Notes: generated from the letters alone by a model not told the origin. A DNA stretch of 64,000 nucleotides from Muribaculaceae bacterium (GCA_017473615.1 JAFUKL010000012.1:1-64000), one strand, 5' to 3'. Counted from the stretch's first letter, positions 19,120 to 28,271 are shown. Program-made: numbers and translations.

Positions 19120-19485
19120 TTATCGGTGATTTCTTGCCGACGGGCGTTTTTTGAAATACTCTTCAATTTCTTTTTGAAATTCATCTATTGCCTTTTTTGC
19201 CTCTTCTAAGCTATCAAAATCTTGATTCCTGCCATCAACAAAGGCGTGCCAAGGATAACTCTCGGTTTTATGGTTCAGTCTCCATATTGTCACACTGCGA
19301 TAAGGTTCTACCTCAATATTACACCTATATTCTTTGGTTTGGGTCGTAACTTCGTCATCGGAATAATTGCATAATGTGGCATCATTACACCCTACATCAT
19401 TCTTATCAACCACCATATTGTAAATTATCAATACAGTCAATATCAATATTGGTAATAATAACATTATAAAAATAAGCATAATCAT
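19120..19485 (-). CDS. Small membrane-anchored protein of unknown function
   Basis: 121 aa. One strong N-terminal membrane helix (MIMLIFIMLLLPILILTVLI) is followed by a soluble domain with four cysteines or near-cysteine positions, and a charged helix (SLEEAKKAIDEFQKEIEEYF) near the C-terminus. I recognise no family. The segment DFDSLEEAKKAIDEF resembles short domains that sit behind a transmembrane anchor in many small bacterial proteins. It lies 30 bases downstream of the next small gene on the same strand, so the pair is probably one transcript. Confidence 0.55.
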   Translation of the reverse strand: MIMLIFIMLLLPILILTVLIIYNMVVDKNDVGCNDATLCNYSDDEVTTQTKEYRCNIEVEPYRSVTIWRLNHKTESYPWHAFVDGRNQDFDSLEEAKKAIDEFQKEIEEYFKKRPSARNHR

Positions 19486-19515
19486 ACTTTAATTATAATT
19501 CATCATATTGCATTC

Positions 19516-19785
19516 TTAAATCTCACGGTCGTAGTCATCTTTTATCCAGCGAAGTACAGTTGGCACAAATGCCACTATAAGCACCAACACTGCCACAACC
19601 ATTACTGCTGTATTCATCATCGCTACACCTACCAATATTGACAAAGTGCATATAACGGCTATCAATACTGCCAAATCTTCATTTACTTCATACTTTGAAA
19701 TTGTATTCATAACGTTTACAAGCAGTTGAGATGTCATTACTGTTGATTTTTCATTCTGTACTGAATTAAGTGCCATTGTTTTCAT
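19516..19785 (-). CDS. Small two-helix membrane protein of unknown function
   Basis: 89 aa. A polar N-terminus (~35 residues) is followed by two adjacent hydrophobic helices (AVLIAVICTLSILVGVAMM and AVMVVAVLVLIVAFVPTVL) and a charged tail RWIKDDYDREI. No family is recognised. A -7 box (TAGCTTTG on the minus strand, 19827-19834) lies 42 bases upstream. It probably heads a two-gene transcript with 19120-19485. Confidence 0.55.
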   Translation of the reverse strand: MKTMALNSVQNEKSTVMTSQLLVNVMNTISKYEVNEDLAVLIAVICTLSILVGVAMMNTAVMVVAVLVLIVAFVPTVLRWIKDDYDREI

Positions 19786-19826
19786 ATTTTAGTGTATTTT
19801 AAAGTATTAATTATCTTTTTACATCA

Positions 19827-19834
19827 CAAAGCTA
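19827..19834 (-). promoter_or_regulatory. -7 box for the small membrane-protein pair
   Basis: The minus strand reads TAGCTTTG. No TTTG is seen at the optimal -33 spacing. Confidence 0.45.
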
Positions 19835-20036
19835 CAATCGTGATGGGCAAATATTTTTCACACCTAAGCAAATTAAAGTTAAGAAAATATTTATTAGCCA
19901 AACACAACATTTTAAGAAAATTCAAAACAGCTTCTAACATAAACTGCAAAAATGTCATATTTTATTTTGTGGCACTTAATTTGCATTAACTGACATGTAT
20001 ATAACAAAGTAAACAAACTAAAAACTATAATACACT

Positions 20037-22058
20037 ATGCAAAAAGGATCTATTGGGGTTACTACCGAAAATATCTTCCCCGTAATCAAAAAATTCTTAT
20101 ACAGCGATCACGAAATATTCCTTCGCGAATTGGTTTCTAATGCAGTAGATGCCACGCAAAAGTTGCGTACCTTGGCAGCTCATGGCGAATTTAACGGTAC
20201 ATTGAACGACACTTCAGTGACTGTTTCTATCGACAAAGAAAAAGGTACTCTTACTGTGAGCGATCATGGTATAGGCATGACAGCCGAAGATATTGACAAA
20301 TATATCAACCAAATAGCTTTTTCAGGTGCTGAAGAATTCCTTGCCAAATACAAAAATGATGCTAATGCTATAATAGGACACTTCGGATTAGGATTCTATT
20401 CTGCCTTTATGGTATCAAAAAAAGTGGAAATACGCACTCTATCCTACAAAGAAGGTGCAAAAGCTATGAGCTGGGTATGTGACGGCAGTCCTGAATACGA
20501 AATGACTGAAATCGATAAAGCAGAACGCGGTACCGACATTATTTTATACATAGATGATGAAAGCAAGGAATTCCTTGAAAAAAGCCGTATAGAATCTCTA
20601 CTGAAGAAATATTGTCGATTCCTGCCTGTACCTATCGTGTGCGGTAAGGTTCAAAAGTGGGAGAAAGACAAATATGTAGACACCGATGAGGATAACGTAA
20701 TAAACAACGTAGAACCCCTCTGGACAAAAAAACCGGCAGATCTAAAAGACGAAGATTATATAAAGTTCTATCACGAACTGCATCCGGGACAGGATGACCC
20801 ACTATTCTGGATTCACCTGAATGTGGACTTCCCATTCAACTTGACTGGTATCCTCTATTTCCCCAAAATCAAGAATAACATAGAAATTAACAAGAACCGC
20901 ATACAACTATACTGCAATCAAGTGTATGTAACCGACCAAGTGGAAGGAGTAGTTCCTGATTTTCTAATGCTGCTACAGGGCGTAATTGATTCTCCGGATA
21001 TTCCATTAAACGTTTCTCGTTCTTATCTTCAAAGCGATGCCAATGTGAAGAAAATATCTTCACACATCACCAAGAAAGTTTCATCACGTCTTGAGGAAAT
21101 CGCTAAAAAGGATCGTAAGAATTTCGAAGAAAAATGGAACGACATCAAGCTGTTCATCGAGTACGGCATGCTTACCGATGAAAAATTCTGCGAATCGGCA
21201 ATGAAATATGCTCTTCTTGAAGATTCAGAAGACAAGTATTTCAACTTTGAAGAATACAAAACACTTATCAAGGACACACAGACCGATAAAGACGGTATAT
21301 TGGTATACCTATACGCTACCAACAAAGAGGAACAATATACCTACATCAACGCAGCTACTCAAAAAGGATACAGCGTACTTATGATGAACGGGCAACTGGA
21401 TTCACACTTTGTAGGCATGCTTGAGCAGAAGTTTGAAAAGAGCCGTTTCGCCCGCGTCGATGCCGATGTGGTAAGCAATCTTATTCCTAAGGAAGATAAA
21501 AAAGCAGCCGACATATCTCCATTGCAACGCACTATCATGACTACACTATTCAAGTCGCAAGTTCCTACACTTGAAAAGAGCGACTTCTATGTATCATTCG
21601 AAGCACTTGGCAGTGAATCTAATCCAATAGTGCTTACTCAAAGCGAATATATGCGACGCATGAAGGATATGGCAGCACTGCAACCGGGAATGAGTTTCTA
21701 CGGTGAAATGCCCGATAGCTACAATATGATTATCAACACCGAGCACCCCGTTATCAAGAAAATAATGACCGATGCCGAAACCGTATTGAAATCAGTAGTT
21801 GAACCGCTGGAAACATCTCTTGCCGACACAAATAAAGCTATCGAAGAAGTTCGCAAGGACGACAGCAAGAAAGAAGAGGCTTCCGTTCACGAAAAGAAAG
21901 CTGAAGAGATTCGTAACGAGGAGAACAAGGTTATAAGCGAATATGCAAGTTCTAACGACAAAGTTAAACAGCTTGTGGATATTGCTTTGCTTGGCAACGG
22001 ACTTTTGAAAGGTGAAGCCCTTAACAACTTCTTGAAACGTTCCATCGACCTACTGTAA
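20037..22058 (+). CDS. htpG: Molecular chaperone HtpG (Hsp90)
   Basis: 673-aa bacterial Hsp90, an ATP-dependent dimeric chaperone in the cytosol. The GHKL ATPase domain shows ELVSNAVDA (catalytic Glu and Mg-binding Asn), DHGIGM and GHFGLGFYSAFMV. The middle domain has the client and ATP-contact Arg region PLNVSRSYLQSD. The C-terminal dimerization domain ends NNFLKRSIDLL. A charged, Glu/Lys-rich segment (EVRKDDSKKEEASVHEKKAEE, ~605-640) precedes the end, longer than in E. coli. The gene is monocistronic, closed by the hairpin at 22092-22127. Confidence 0.97.
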   Translation: MQKGSIGVTTENIFPVIKKFLYSDHEIFLRELVSNAVDATQKLRTLAAHGEFNGTLNDTSVTVSIDKEKGTLTVSDHGIGMTAEDIDKYINQIAFSGAEEFLAKYKNDANAIIGHFGLGFYSAFMVSKKVEIRTLSYKEGAKAMSWVCDGSPEYEMTEIDKAERGTDIILYIDDESKEFLEKSRIESLLKKYCRFLPVPIVCGKVQKWEKDKYVDTDEDNVINNVEPLWTKKPADLKDEDYIKFYHELHPGQDDPLFWIHLNVDFPFNLTGILYFPKIKNNIEINKNRIQLYCNQVYVTDQVEGVVPDFLMLLQGVIDSPDIPLNVSRSYLQSDANVKKISSHITKKVSSRLEEIAKKDRKNFEEKWNDIKLFIEYGMLTDEKFCESAMKYALLEDSEDKYFNFEEYKTLIKDTQTDKDGILVYLYATNKEEQYTYINAATQKGYSVLMMNGQLDSHFVGMLEQKFEKSRFARVDADVVSNLIPKEDKKAADISPLQRTIMTTLFKSQVPTLEKSDFYVSFEALGSESNPIVLTQSEYMRRMKDMAALQPGMSFYGEMPDSYNMIINTEHPVIKKIMTDAETVLKSVVEPLETSLADTNKAIEEVRKDDSKKEEASVHEKKAEEIRNEENKVISEYASSNDKVKQLVDIALLGNGLLKGEALNNFLKRSIDLL

Positions 22059-22091
22059 AGAGAAATACAACATATTAGTAGGATTAACAAC

Positions 22092-22127
22092 AATGGCTGC
22101 CGGCAAACATGAATACCGACAGCCATT
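22092..22127 (+). terminator. Terminator between htpG and nhaA
   Basis: AATGGCTGcCGG and CCGaCAGCCATT form a 12-base stem with one mismatch and a 12-base loop. It lies between converging genes and could serve both. Confidence 0.7.
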
Positions 22128-22162
22128 ATATTTATATCTTCTTTCTGCCATCATAGAACCGC

Positions 22163-23509
22163 TCAATGATTCTTGGGAAGAACATGCGATAAGAATACAT
22201 ATCCGATGATTCCCGACAACAACGACCCGGTCATAATACCCAATTTAGCATCTTCAAGCAATTCCATCCCATACACGCCCATTGAGCCAAATGACAAATT
22301 GGCAATGAACAACGATACTGTAAAGCCTATTCCGGCAAGCATTGCAACTCCGGCAAGCATCTACCAACTAATATTTTCGGGCATCGAGGCCAATTCTGTT
22401 TTGATAGTAACCCATGAGAACATAAAAACACCCACGAATTTACCTATCACCAAACTACAGATTATTGCTGCACCCACACCGCTATACAAGGCAGACACAT
22501 TCATTCCTTGAAAAATTATACCTGCATTAGCAAAAGCAAATAGAGGAATTATAATATAATTCACCAATGGATGAAGCGTATCCTCCAAATCCTGAAGAGG
22601 AGATATAACCTTATCGGTGGCGGTCTCCATTTCTTTCAACCAATTCATCTGTTCATTTGAAAGGAATCGGCTTTTCTCCAATTTTTCATCTTCTGTTGTA
22701 GAAAATCGGCTTATTCTGTCCCTTATTGTCATCACATATTTTTTTGGAGCAAATACCGGCGTAGCAGGAACACAAAATGCCACCAATACCCCGGCGATAG
22801 TCGGATGAATACCGGAATTAAGAAATAAAAACCATATTATTCCACCTAACGATATATAGAATATCTTGCTTTTTATATGAAAAAATACCGAGCCAAGTAT
22901 CAAAACGGCAAATAGCCCCAACGAATATAATAATAACATATATTTGATACCTGATGAGTAGAATACAGCTATCACAAGTATTCCACCTATATCATCTACC
23001 ACGGCAAGCGTCGTAAGAAACACCTTCAACGAAAGTGGAACACGGCTTCCAAGTATAGCCAATACTCCCAACGAAAATGCAATATCAGTAGCCATCGGTA
23101 TAGCAGCACCCTTTATATAGTCCGTTCCATGTCCTATTGTAAAGAATATGCACACAGGCACAATCATCCCACCTATTGCAGCCACTATAGGCAACAATGC
23201 TTTCTTAAATGAAGATAATTCACCAACAAGAACCTCACGTTTTATTTCAAGACCGATGTTAAAAAAGAATATCGCCATGAGAGTATCATTGATAAACTGC
23301 ATGAACGACATCGTCTCACCATGATAACTGAATACATTGAAACCGCCCACCTCAAAAGAGACCGGCATTTTCCATAAATCAAAATAGTAGGTACTCACAA
23401 CCGGTGTATTGGCTGCAATCAGCGCCAATATAGTTGCCACAAGCAGTACATTACCGCTTTGAGCATACTCCTTTATGGTTTTTCTCGCTGTATAAAATAT
23501 ATTAGCCAT
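22163..23509 (-). pseudogene. nhaA: Na+/H+ antiporter NhaA interrupted by an in-frame TAG
   Basis: Inner-membrane Na+/H+ exchanger. The first 382 codons encode nearly the whole transporter, including Asp142 (ATDIAFSLG) and the ion-binding pair Asp172-Asp173 (VVDDIGG). Then TAG at 22361-22363 stops the frame after SMPENISW. The next codon is ATG, and the same frame continues for 65 codons (LAGVAMLAGIGFTVSLFIANL...), which is the last part of NhaA, including the final membrane helices. With one sense codon at the TAG the protein would be 448 aa. No base is gained or lost. Options are a nonsense mutation, a sequence error, read-through, or restart at the adjacent ATG. Without the last helices the antiporter is unlikely to work. 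Confidence 0.85.
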
Positions 23510-23623
23510 TACTCATTATCGCTTTCTCGAAATACAACAAACAGAATGCGCAATGAGTTTACAATCAATAACTCTTTAGGCTATTATCAAGAAAAGTTTA
23601 AATCACCCCCTATTCCCTCTCAC

Positions 23624-24268
23624 CTATCCTCTCACAAACGGATTATACATTTGCTCCTCTCCCACGGTCGTAGCACCTCCATGTCCGGGATACAGCACTG
23701 TATCTTCCGGCAATGAAAACAATTTATTCTTTATACTGCTGATAAGAGTATCATAATCTCCTCCTGTCAAATCGGTACGACCTATACTCATCTGAAAAAT
23801 CGTATCACCCACAAAAGAACATCCCGATTCAGGCAGATAATACACAACACCTCCTGCACTATGCCCCGGAGTATGCAGAACTTCTATTTTTTCTCCGCAA
23901 AAGTCTATTATATCACCATCTACAACATAATCCGAGACTGTAAACGGTTTCATCTCACATGAAAGATTGAACATACGCAATTGTACATCAGCCTTCATGC
24001 CTAATTCAATATCAGCGGTATGTCCATAAACCTTGCAATTATATTTTTCCACAAGAAAACCGGTTCCCATTATATGATCGACATGCTCATGCGTAAGCAA
24101 TACGTTTTCTACCACAAGACGGTTCTTATTCATAAAATCCATGAGCATATCACACTCATGTTTATTGCTCATTCCGGGATCTATAACGGTTGCACTGCCA
24201 CCCTCCTCATTCCATAATATAAACGTATTTTCCGAAAACGGATTAACCGTAAATTTTGAAATCTTCAT
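23624..24268 (-). CDS. MBL-fold metallohydrolase (glyoxalase II-like)
   Basis: 214-aa zinc hydrolase. The metallo-beta-lactamase motif THEHVDH (HxHxDH) is followed by HTPGHSAGG, the bridging Asp in SFVGDTIF and the last ligand in LYPGHGG. This layout fits the short YcbL/GloB-like group, which may hydrolyse S-lactoylglutathione or related thioesters. The substrate here is unknown, and a C-terminal glyoxalase II substrate domain is absent. It is third in a minus-strand run after the DUF3298 lipoprotein and rsmG, with a 39-base gap to rsmG. Confidence 0.87.
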   Translation of the reverse strand: MKISKFTVNPFSENTFILWNEEGGSATVIDPGMSNKHECDMLMDFMNKNRLVVENVLLTHEHVDHIMGTGFLVEKYNCKVYGHTADIELGMKADVQLRMFNLSCEMKPFTVSDYVVDGDIIDFCGEKIEVLHTPGHSAGGVVYYLPESGCSFVGDTIFQMSIGRTDLTGGDYDTLISSIKNKLFSLPEDTVLYPGHGGATTVGEEQMYNPFVRG

Positions 24269-24307
24269 AAATATTCCTCCTCACCTGCAATACATAACAC
24301 TTATGTG

Positions 24308-24937
24308 TCATATTAGTTGTACATATACGACCTTTTTGGTCTCAAAAAACGGCTCACTAAAATAATCTTTCATATCAGCAATCATAGCCGTTTTCTTATA
24401 TTTCTTAACTTCCGACTGCAAATCACCGCCTTTCAAGCATATCAATCCGTTGGGTAAAGCGTTTATACAAGTCTTTGATACACATTTACGCACAGCCTCG
24501 ACCAATTCATCAAGCCCCATCACCGCACGGCTCACAACATAGTCAAAAGAACCTTTCACTTCTTTTATGTCACCGTGCTGAACCGTCACATTCTTCAGTC
24601 CGATACGGTCGGCTATATCCTGGGCAACTTTTATCTTTTTGCCGATTCTGTCGACCAAATGAAAATGTACATCGGGAAACATAATTGCAAGCGGAATTCC
24701 CGGAAGACCTCCGCCTGTCCCCATATCCAAGACCTTTGAACCGGGCTTAATATCTGCAAATTTTGCAATACCTAACGAATGTAAGATGTGATTTACATAC
24801 AGATTATCTATATCCTTGCGAGAAATCACATTTATTTTCTCATTCCACTCCGGATATAACAGCCCCAATTGCTCGAATTGGGTAATCTGAGTTTCACTTA
24901 AACCACGAAAATATTTTTTTATTATTTCTGCTCCCAT
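24308..24937 (-). CDS. rsmG: 16S rRNA (guanine527-N7)-methyltransferase
   Basis: 209-aa class I methyltransferase (formerly GidB). It methylates N7 of G527 in 16S rRNA; loss confers low-level streptomycin resistance in other bacteria. The SAM motif VLDMGTGGGLPGIPLAIMFP is intact, as are the N-terminal LYPEWNEKINVISRKD and the conserved SRAV segment near residue 134. It lies 13 bases after the DUF3298 lipoprotein gene and upstream of the MBL hydrolase gene. Confidence 0.95.
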   Translation of the reverse strand: MGAEIIKKYFRGLSETQITQFEQLGLLYPEWNEKINVISRKDIDNLYVNHILHSLGIAKFADIKPGSKVLDMGTGGGLPGIPLAIMFPDVHFHLVDRIGKKIKVAQDIADRIGLKNVTVQHGDIKEVKGSFDYVVSRAVMGLDELVEAVRKCVSKTCINALPNGLICLKGGDLQSEVKKYKKTAMIADMKDYFSEPFFETKKVVYVQLI

Positions 24938-24950
24938 ATTTTATATAATC

Positions 24951-25766
24951 CTATTTTAAAACAACTTCATTTTTAGCCAGAGTTATTTGAACCTCTTCAA
25001 GCACCGAAAGTTCTCGCGGCAAAAAATTCCACGTTATACTATCGGCTGTAATATAAAAATTATCTCCTACCGTAAGGTTCTCAAAATTATAGTAGCCCAA
25101 TTCCACCAGTTCATCATCATTCACGGCACCGGCATCATCACGCAGCCGCTCCTTTAACAAATCTGTCACTCTATCATAATCATCTTCAGCAATAATTGAA
25201 GACAATTCGATTTTAGTCATTTTATTTAAATCAATATTAATATAGTAACGGCGTGTTTCAGGCAACTTATCATCTATCCGTGATAATTCTTCTCTGCAAA
25301 AACTCACAATACCATAAGCATTATACACAGGATATATTTTCACCAATAATTTACAATTGCTCATCTGCTCATAGCCGGCATCCATTTCTTCCGCAGAAAC
25401 CTCCCCATCATTTTCACTATATCTCGCCAATAAGTTAGCCATAAAACGAGGGAAAGCAGTCGCAAGAGTAGCCGAATCAGCAGAAACGCCCAATACAGAA
25501 CCGGCATATAACCGCTGTAACCTTTCGGTATATTCATTATTGATGTATGATTCCGGATAAGAAATTTCCAAATCAGCAGAAATATAGCATTTCTCTTCAT
25601 CACTTAAAAAATAGCTCAATGTATCGTGTAAGTTTACAGTAGCCATTACTACAGTATCTCCATCCACAGAATAAATCGCTTCGGCCTTTCCGTTTGAGCA
25701 TGTGCATAAACTTGTCATAATCAACGACAAAGCACAACATAGCATAATCTTTTTCATCAATCCCAT
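24951..25766 (-). CDS. DUF3298-type lipoprotein
   Basis: 271 aa. A short signal ends in a lipobox-like SLCTC, giving a lipidated Cys near residue 22. The C-terminal ~90 residues (GYYNFENLTVGDNFYITAD...WNFLPRELSVLEEVQITLA) look like the DUF3298/RsiV-like domain found in exported proteins and anti-sigma factors. No anti-sigma helix or membrane-spanning cytoplasmic part is present, so it is probably just a periplasmic lipoprotein. The start could be Met1 or Met4; MKK at Met4 looks more like a natural signal peptide start. It heads the run with rsmG and the MBL gene. TATCTTTA at 25780-25787 is a candidate -7 box. Confidence 0.6.
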   Translation of the reverse strand: MGLMKKIMLCCALSLIMTSLCTCSNGKAEAIYSVDGDTVVMATVNLHDTLSYFLSDEEKCYISADLEISYPESYINNEYTERLQRLYAGSVLGVSADSATLATAFPRFMANLLARYSENDGEVSAEEMDAGYEQMSNCKLLVKIYPVYNAYGIVSFCREELSRIDDKLPETRRYYINIDLNKMTKIELSSIIAEDDYDRVTDLLKERLRDDAGAVNDDELVELGYYNFENLTVGDNFYITADSITWNFLPRELSVLEEVQITLAKNEVVLK

Positions 25767-25779
25767 TTATTATTGAATA

Positions 25780-25787
25780 TAAAGATA
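25780..25787 (-). promoter_or_regulatory. -7 box of the DUF3298-rsmG-MBL run
   Basis: The minus strand reads TATCTTTA, one base off TAnnTTTG, 14 bases before the start codon. Confidence 0.35.
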
Positions 25788-25813
25788 CGAAAAAAACCGA
25801 AACCTCACATTAG

Positions 25814-25976
25814 ATTAGTTAATAAATTTAGTAGTCAAGAGAAATAAGTCCTTGTGGCGATATATTGAGTAACCGATTGCAAGCGTTAGCGAGGCTGTCG
25901 GAGGAGAGGTATCTTCCTATTTTGCTGCCATTCGCTTGGAAAGCGATATTTCCACAACCGTAAGTCGCTCTTGTGT
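25814..25976 (-). repeat. Dispersed repeat, copy 2
   Basis: 25814-25858 matches 16207-16251 at 41 of 45 positions, and TCGCTCTTGTGT recurs at 25965-25976. The middle (about 106 bases) is longer than in copy 1 and includes small palindromes such as TCGCTT-GGA-AAGCGA (25932-25946). It sits upstream of the DUF3298 gene. Confidence 0.65.
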
Positions 25977-26154
25977 TTGACATCTCGGTTATGAACAACC
26001 CTCTAAATCTTATGTACCTAAAATGTACTACAATATCTTAATCCCTGCAATAAATGTCATTTTACATACAATTTTGAGTTTCTTTTTCATATTTTCGTCT
26101 ATTATATCAAAATTTATGACGATATTCGCAAAAAATAAAAAAGACTTTATTTAA

Positions 26155-26985
26155 ATGCTACAAATCGGAAAAATAAATGAGTTGGTGGTAACGCACAGAG
26201 TGGACTTCGGCCTATATCTCGACGGTGGAGAAGAGGGGGAAATTCTACTACCACTGCGTTATACTACACGCGACATGAAACCGGGCGATAAAATAAGCGT
26301 ATTTATTTACAGGGATTCAGAAGACAGGCTTATAGCCACAACAGAAGAACCTTACGCTAAGGTTGGAGAATTTGCTTTTCTTCGTGTAAAAGCCACCAAC
26401 GACATAGGAGCATTCCTTGATTGGGGATTGCCCAAAGACTTACTCGTTCCCTATCGGGAGCAAAAGGTACGTATGCAACCCGGACGCAGCTATACGGTTT
26501 ACGTCTATTTAGATGATGAGACACAACGAATAGTCGCATCGGCAAAACTAAACAAATTCTTAGATAACAAAATACCCGATATTAAACCGGGGGATGAAGT
26601 CAAAGCCCGCATATATCAAGAAACCGAACTCGGATACAAAGTTATTGTAAATGATCTGTTCTCGGGACTCATATATCACAACCAAGTGTTCTGCGATGTA
26701 AATATAGGAGAACTGCACTATGCTACGGTGAATACCGTAAGACCCGATGGGAAAATAGATCTCATACTCGGAAAGTCTACGCGAAACCGCATAACCGACC
26801 TTGCCGATGACATTCTCGATTATTTGGACGAATGCAACGGTTATATACCATTAAGTGACTCTTCCTCACCCGAAAAAATCAAAGAAACATTCCAGTGCAG
26901 TAAAAAAGACTTCAAAAAAGCCATAGGATTATTGTTTAAAGCCAAACAAATTATAATCGAACAAGACGGAATAAGAGCTGTATAA
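26155..26985 (+). CDS. CvfB-like S1 RNA-binding protein
   Basis: 276 aa. It has tandem S1/OB-fold domains: the first near 1-65 (IGKINELVVTHRVDFGLYLDG), a second near 65-135 (AFLRVKATNDIGAFLDWG), a third near 140-215. A winged-helix-like C-terminus (IKETFQCSKKDFKKAIGLLFKAKQIII) follows. This is the layout of the CvfB/YitL family, RNA-binding proteins affecting virulence gene expression in Staphylococcus. The role here is unknown. ATG at 26155 directly begins the first S1 strand. It ends at a hairpin shared with the converging LRR gene. Confidence 0.85.
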   Translation: MLQIGKINELVVTHRVDFGLYLDGGEEGEILLPLRYTTRDMKPGDKISVFIYRDSEDRLIATTEEPYAKVGEFAFLRVKATNDIGAFLDWGLPKDLLVPYREQKVRMQPGRSYTVYVYLDDETQRIVASAKLNKFLDNKIPDIKPGDEVKARIYQETELGYKVIVNDLFSGLIYHNQVFCDVNIGELHYATVNTVRPDGKIDLILGKSTRNRITDLADDILDYLDECNGYIPLSDSSSPEKIKETFQCSKKDFKKAIGLLFKAKQIIIEQDGIRAV

Positions 26986-26999
26986 ATCTCCAAGAAACT

Positions 27000-27036
27000 A
27001 TGACAGGCGTTCACATTATCGGTAAACGCCTGTCAT
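27000..27036 (+). terminator. Bidirectional terminator
   Basis: TGACAGGCGTT and AACGCCTGTCA form a perfect 11-bp stem with a 13-base loop between two converging genes, with AT-rich sequence on both sides. Confidence 0.8.
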
Positions 27037-27059
27037 TTATTCATGAAATTATTTCATTT

Positions 27060-28115
27060 TCATGGATTCCATTGGCTTGCTACCATGCGCAAATTTTCAC
27101 AACCTACCGTATTTATATCAAAAATCTGATTGTAACGGCAATTGATATAAGTCAACTGCGTATCAAATGACACATCCAAATTAGATATAAAATTATTATT
27201 ACACAACAGACGCTGCAATAATGACAAGTTACTTAAATTCAGATTAGTCAAATCATTATATGAGCAATCCACAAACATCAGTTTTTCACATCCTGTAACT
27301 TCCAACGATGTCAACCTATTGTAAGAACAAATCAAATCCTCCAAATTGTCGCAATTTTTCACCACAAGTGAAGTCATATTATTGTCACTGCACATAAAAG
27401 TCAGCAACGCCGGCAGATTAGCCATATACATCGATTTAATCTCATTTCCATCAACGTTAAGCGTTAACAAATTAATCAATCCGAATAAATTAACCGTTGT
27501 AAGTTTATTATACCCGGCATAAAGATGCTTCAACGCAGTACATCCCGATACCTCAAGCGATACCAAATGGTTTCCTTGACAATTCAGCGTAACCAAATTA
27601 AGTGCATTGCTCACATTCAAATCCACTAAATAGTTACTGCTGCAATTTACATTCACAAGCATCGGTGTTCCACTTAATTCCAATTCCAACAAGCGATTTC
27701 GAGAAACCGACAATTTGGCAAGCACCGTACAGCCGTCTACCCTCAATTGCGTAAGCCTATTATGACTTGCATTCAATTCCGAAAGAGCCGTACAGCCATT
27801 CACACTTAATCCTGTGAGCATATTACGGGACACATCAACCTTCTGAAGTTTTTTGAACGCATCCAGATTAAGCACACCGGCAAGTTTTTTATCTTTCCAT
27901 TCTATAGCGACCACATGTCCTCCGCTCCAAGTCACACCATGCCATGCGGCGGGGGTTGACACATTGACACCTAAAGCCTGCGCATTCGTTATGCCGTCAA
28001 TTGCCGGCTGATTCAGAAACGCCTGAATTGCTTTCACTTCCTTTGAATCAGGATTTTGAGCGTAAACCATCATACTGCTTAATACGATGGTAAACAAAAA
28101 AATAATTTTTTTCAT
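27060..28115 (-). CDS. Secreted leucine-rich repeat protein
   Basis: I place the start at 28115 (MKKIIFLFTIVLSSMMVYAQ), which gives a clean signal peptide of ~20 residues and 351 aa. An upstream TTG start at 28163 would add 16 residues and lies inside the palindrome at 28121-28158. After a short N-terminal domain (~20-95), at least ten repeats of ~21 residues follow, of the type LxxLxCxxNxLxxLxVxxC (e.g. LVTLNCQGNHLVSLEVSGC), stacking into an LRR solenoid up to the end. It lacks a type IX sorting tail and a membrane anchor, so its final location is unclear. The repeats resemble internalin-like LRRs in Bacteroidales; the ligand is unknown. Confidence 0.75.
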   Translation of the reverse strand: MKKIIFLFTIVLSSMMVYAQNPDSKEVKAIQAFLNQPAIDGITNAQALGVNVSTPAAWHGVTWSGGHVVAIEWKDKKLAGVLNLDAFKKLQKVDVSRNMLTGLSVNGCTALSELNASHNRLTQLRVDGCTVLAKLSVSRNRLLELELSGTPMLVNVNCSSNYLVDLNVSNALNLVTLNCQGNHLVSLEVSGCTALKHLYAGYNKLTTVNLFGLINLLTLNVDGNEIKSMYMANLPALLTFMCSDNNMTSLVVKNCDNLEDLICSYNRLTSLEVTGCEKLMFVDCSYNDLTNLNLSNLSLLQRLLCNNNFISNLDVSFDTQLTYINCRYNQIFDINTVGCENLRMVASQWNP

Positions 28116-28120
28116 ACTAA

Positions 28121-28158
28121 AATATGGCAAAGAGTTAAATAATAATCTTTGCCATATT
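28121..28158. promoter_or_regulatory. 13-bp perfect inverted repeat upstream of the LRR gene
   Basis: AATATGGCAAAGA (28121-28133) and TCTTTGCCATATT (28146-28158) are exact complements separated by 12 bases. The pair sits 5 bases upstream of the chosen LRR start. It could be an operator for a dimeric regulator or a hairpin in the 5' leader that masks translation. Confidence 0.55.
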
Positions 28159-28208
28159 AACAATCTATGATAAATAAAGTTTAATATTAAGAAGTTGTTT
28201 AAATTACA

Positions 28209-28245
28209 AAATAAAACTCCCCCGCGGAAAATTCACACAGGGGAG
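28209..28245 (-). terminator. Terminator of the phosphate transporter operon
   Basis: The minus strand reads CTCCCC, then an 18-base loop, then GGGGGAG followed by TTTTATTTT, 26 bases past the stop of the transporter gene. Confidence 0.7.
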
Positions 28246-28271
28246 CATTCTTTATTTATATAGATTCTTAA

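Larger units (their letters stand above)
25767..26154. other. 388-base divergent spacer
   Basis: No gene is seen. The spacer contains the -7 box of the DUF3298 gene (25780-25787), the second copy of a dispersed repeat (25814-25976) and AT-rich DNA before the CvfB-like gene. No full consensus promoter for the rightward gene is visible. Confidence 0.5.

Noticed and set aside
28116..28163. TTG start adding 16 residues to the LRR protein
   Set aside because: It lies in the palindrome and puts a polar stretch before a perfect signal peptide. ATG at 28115 is better.
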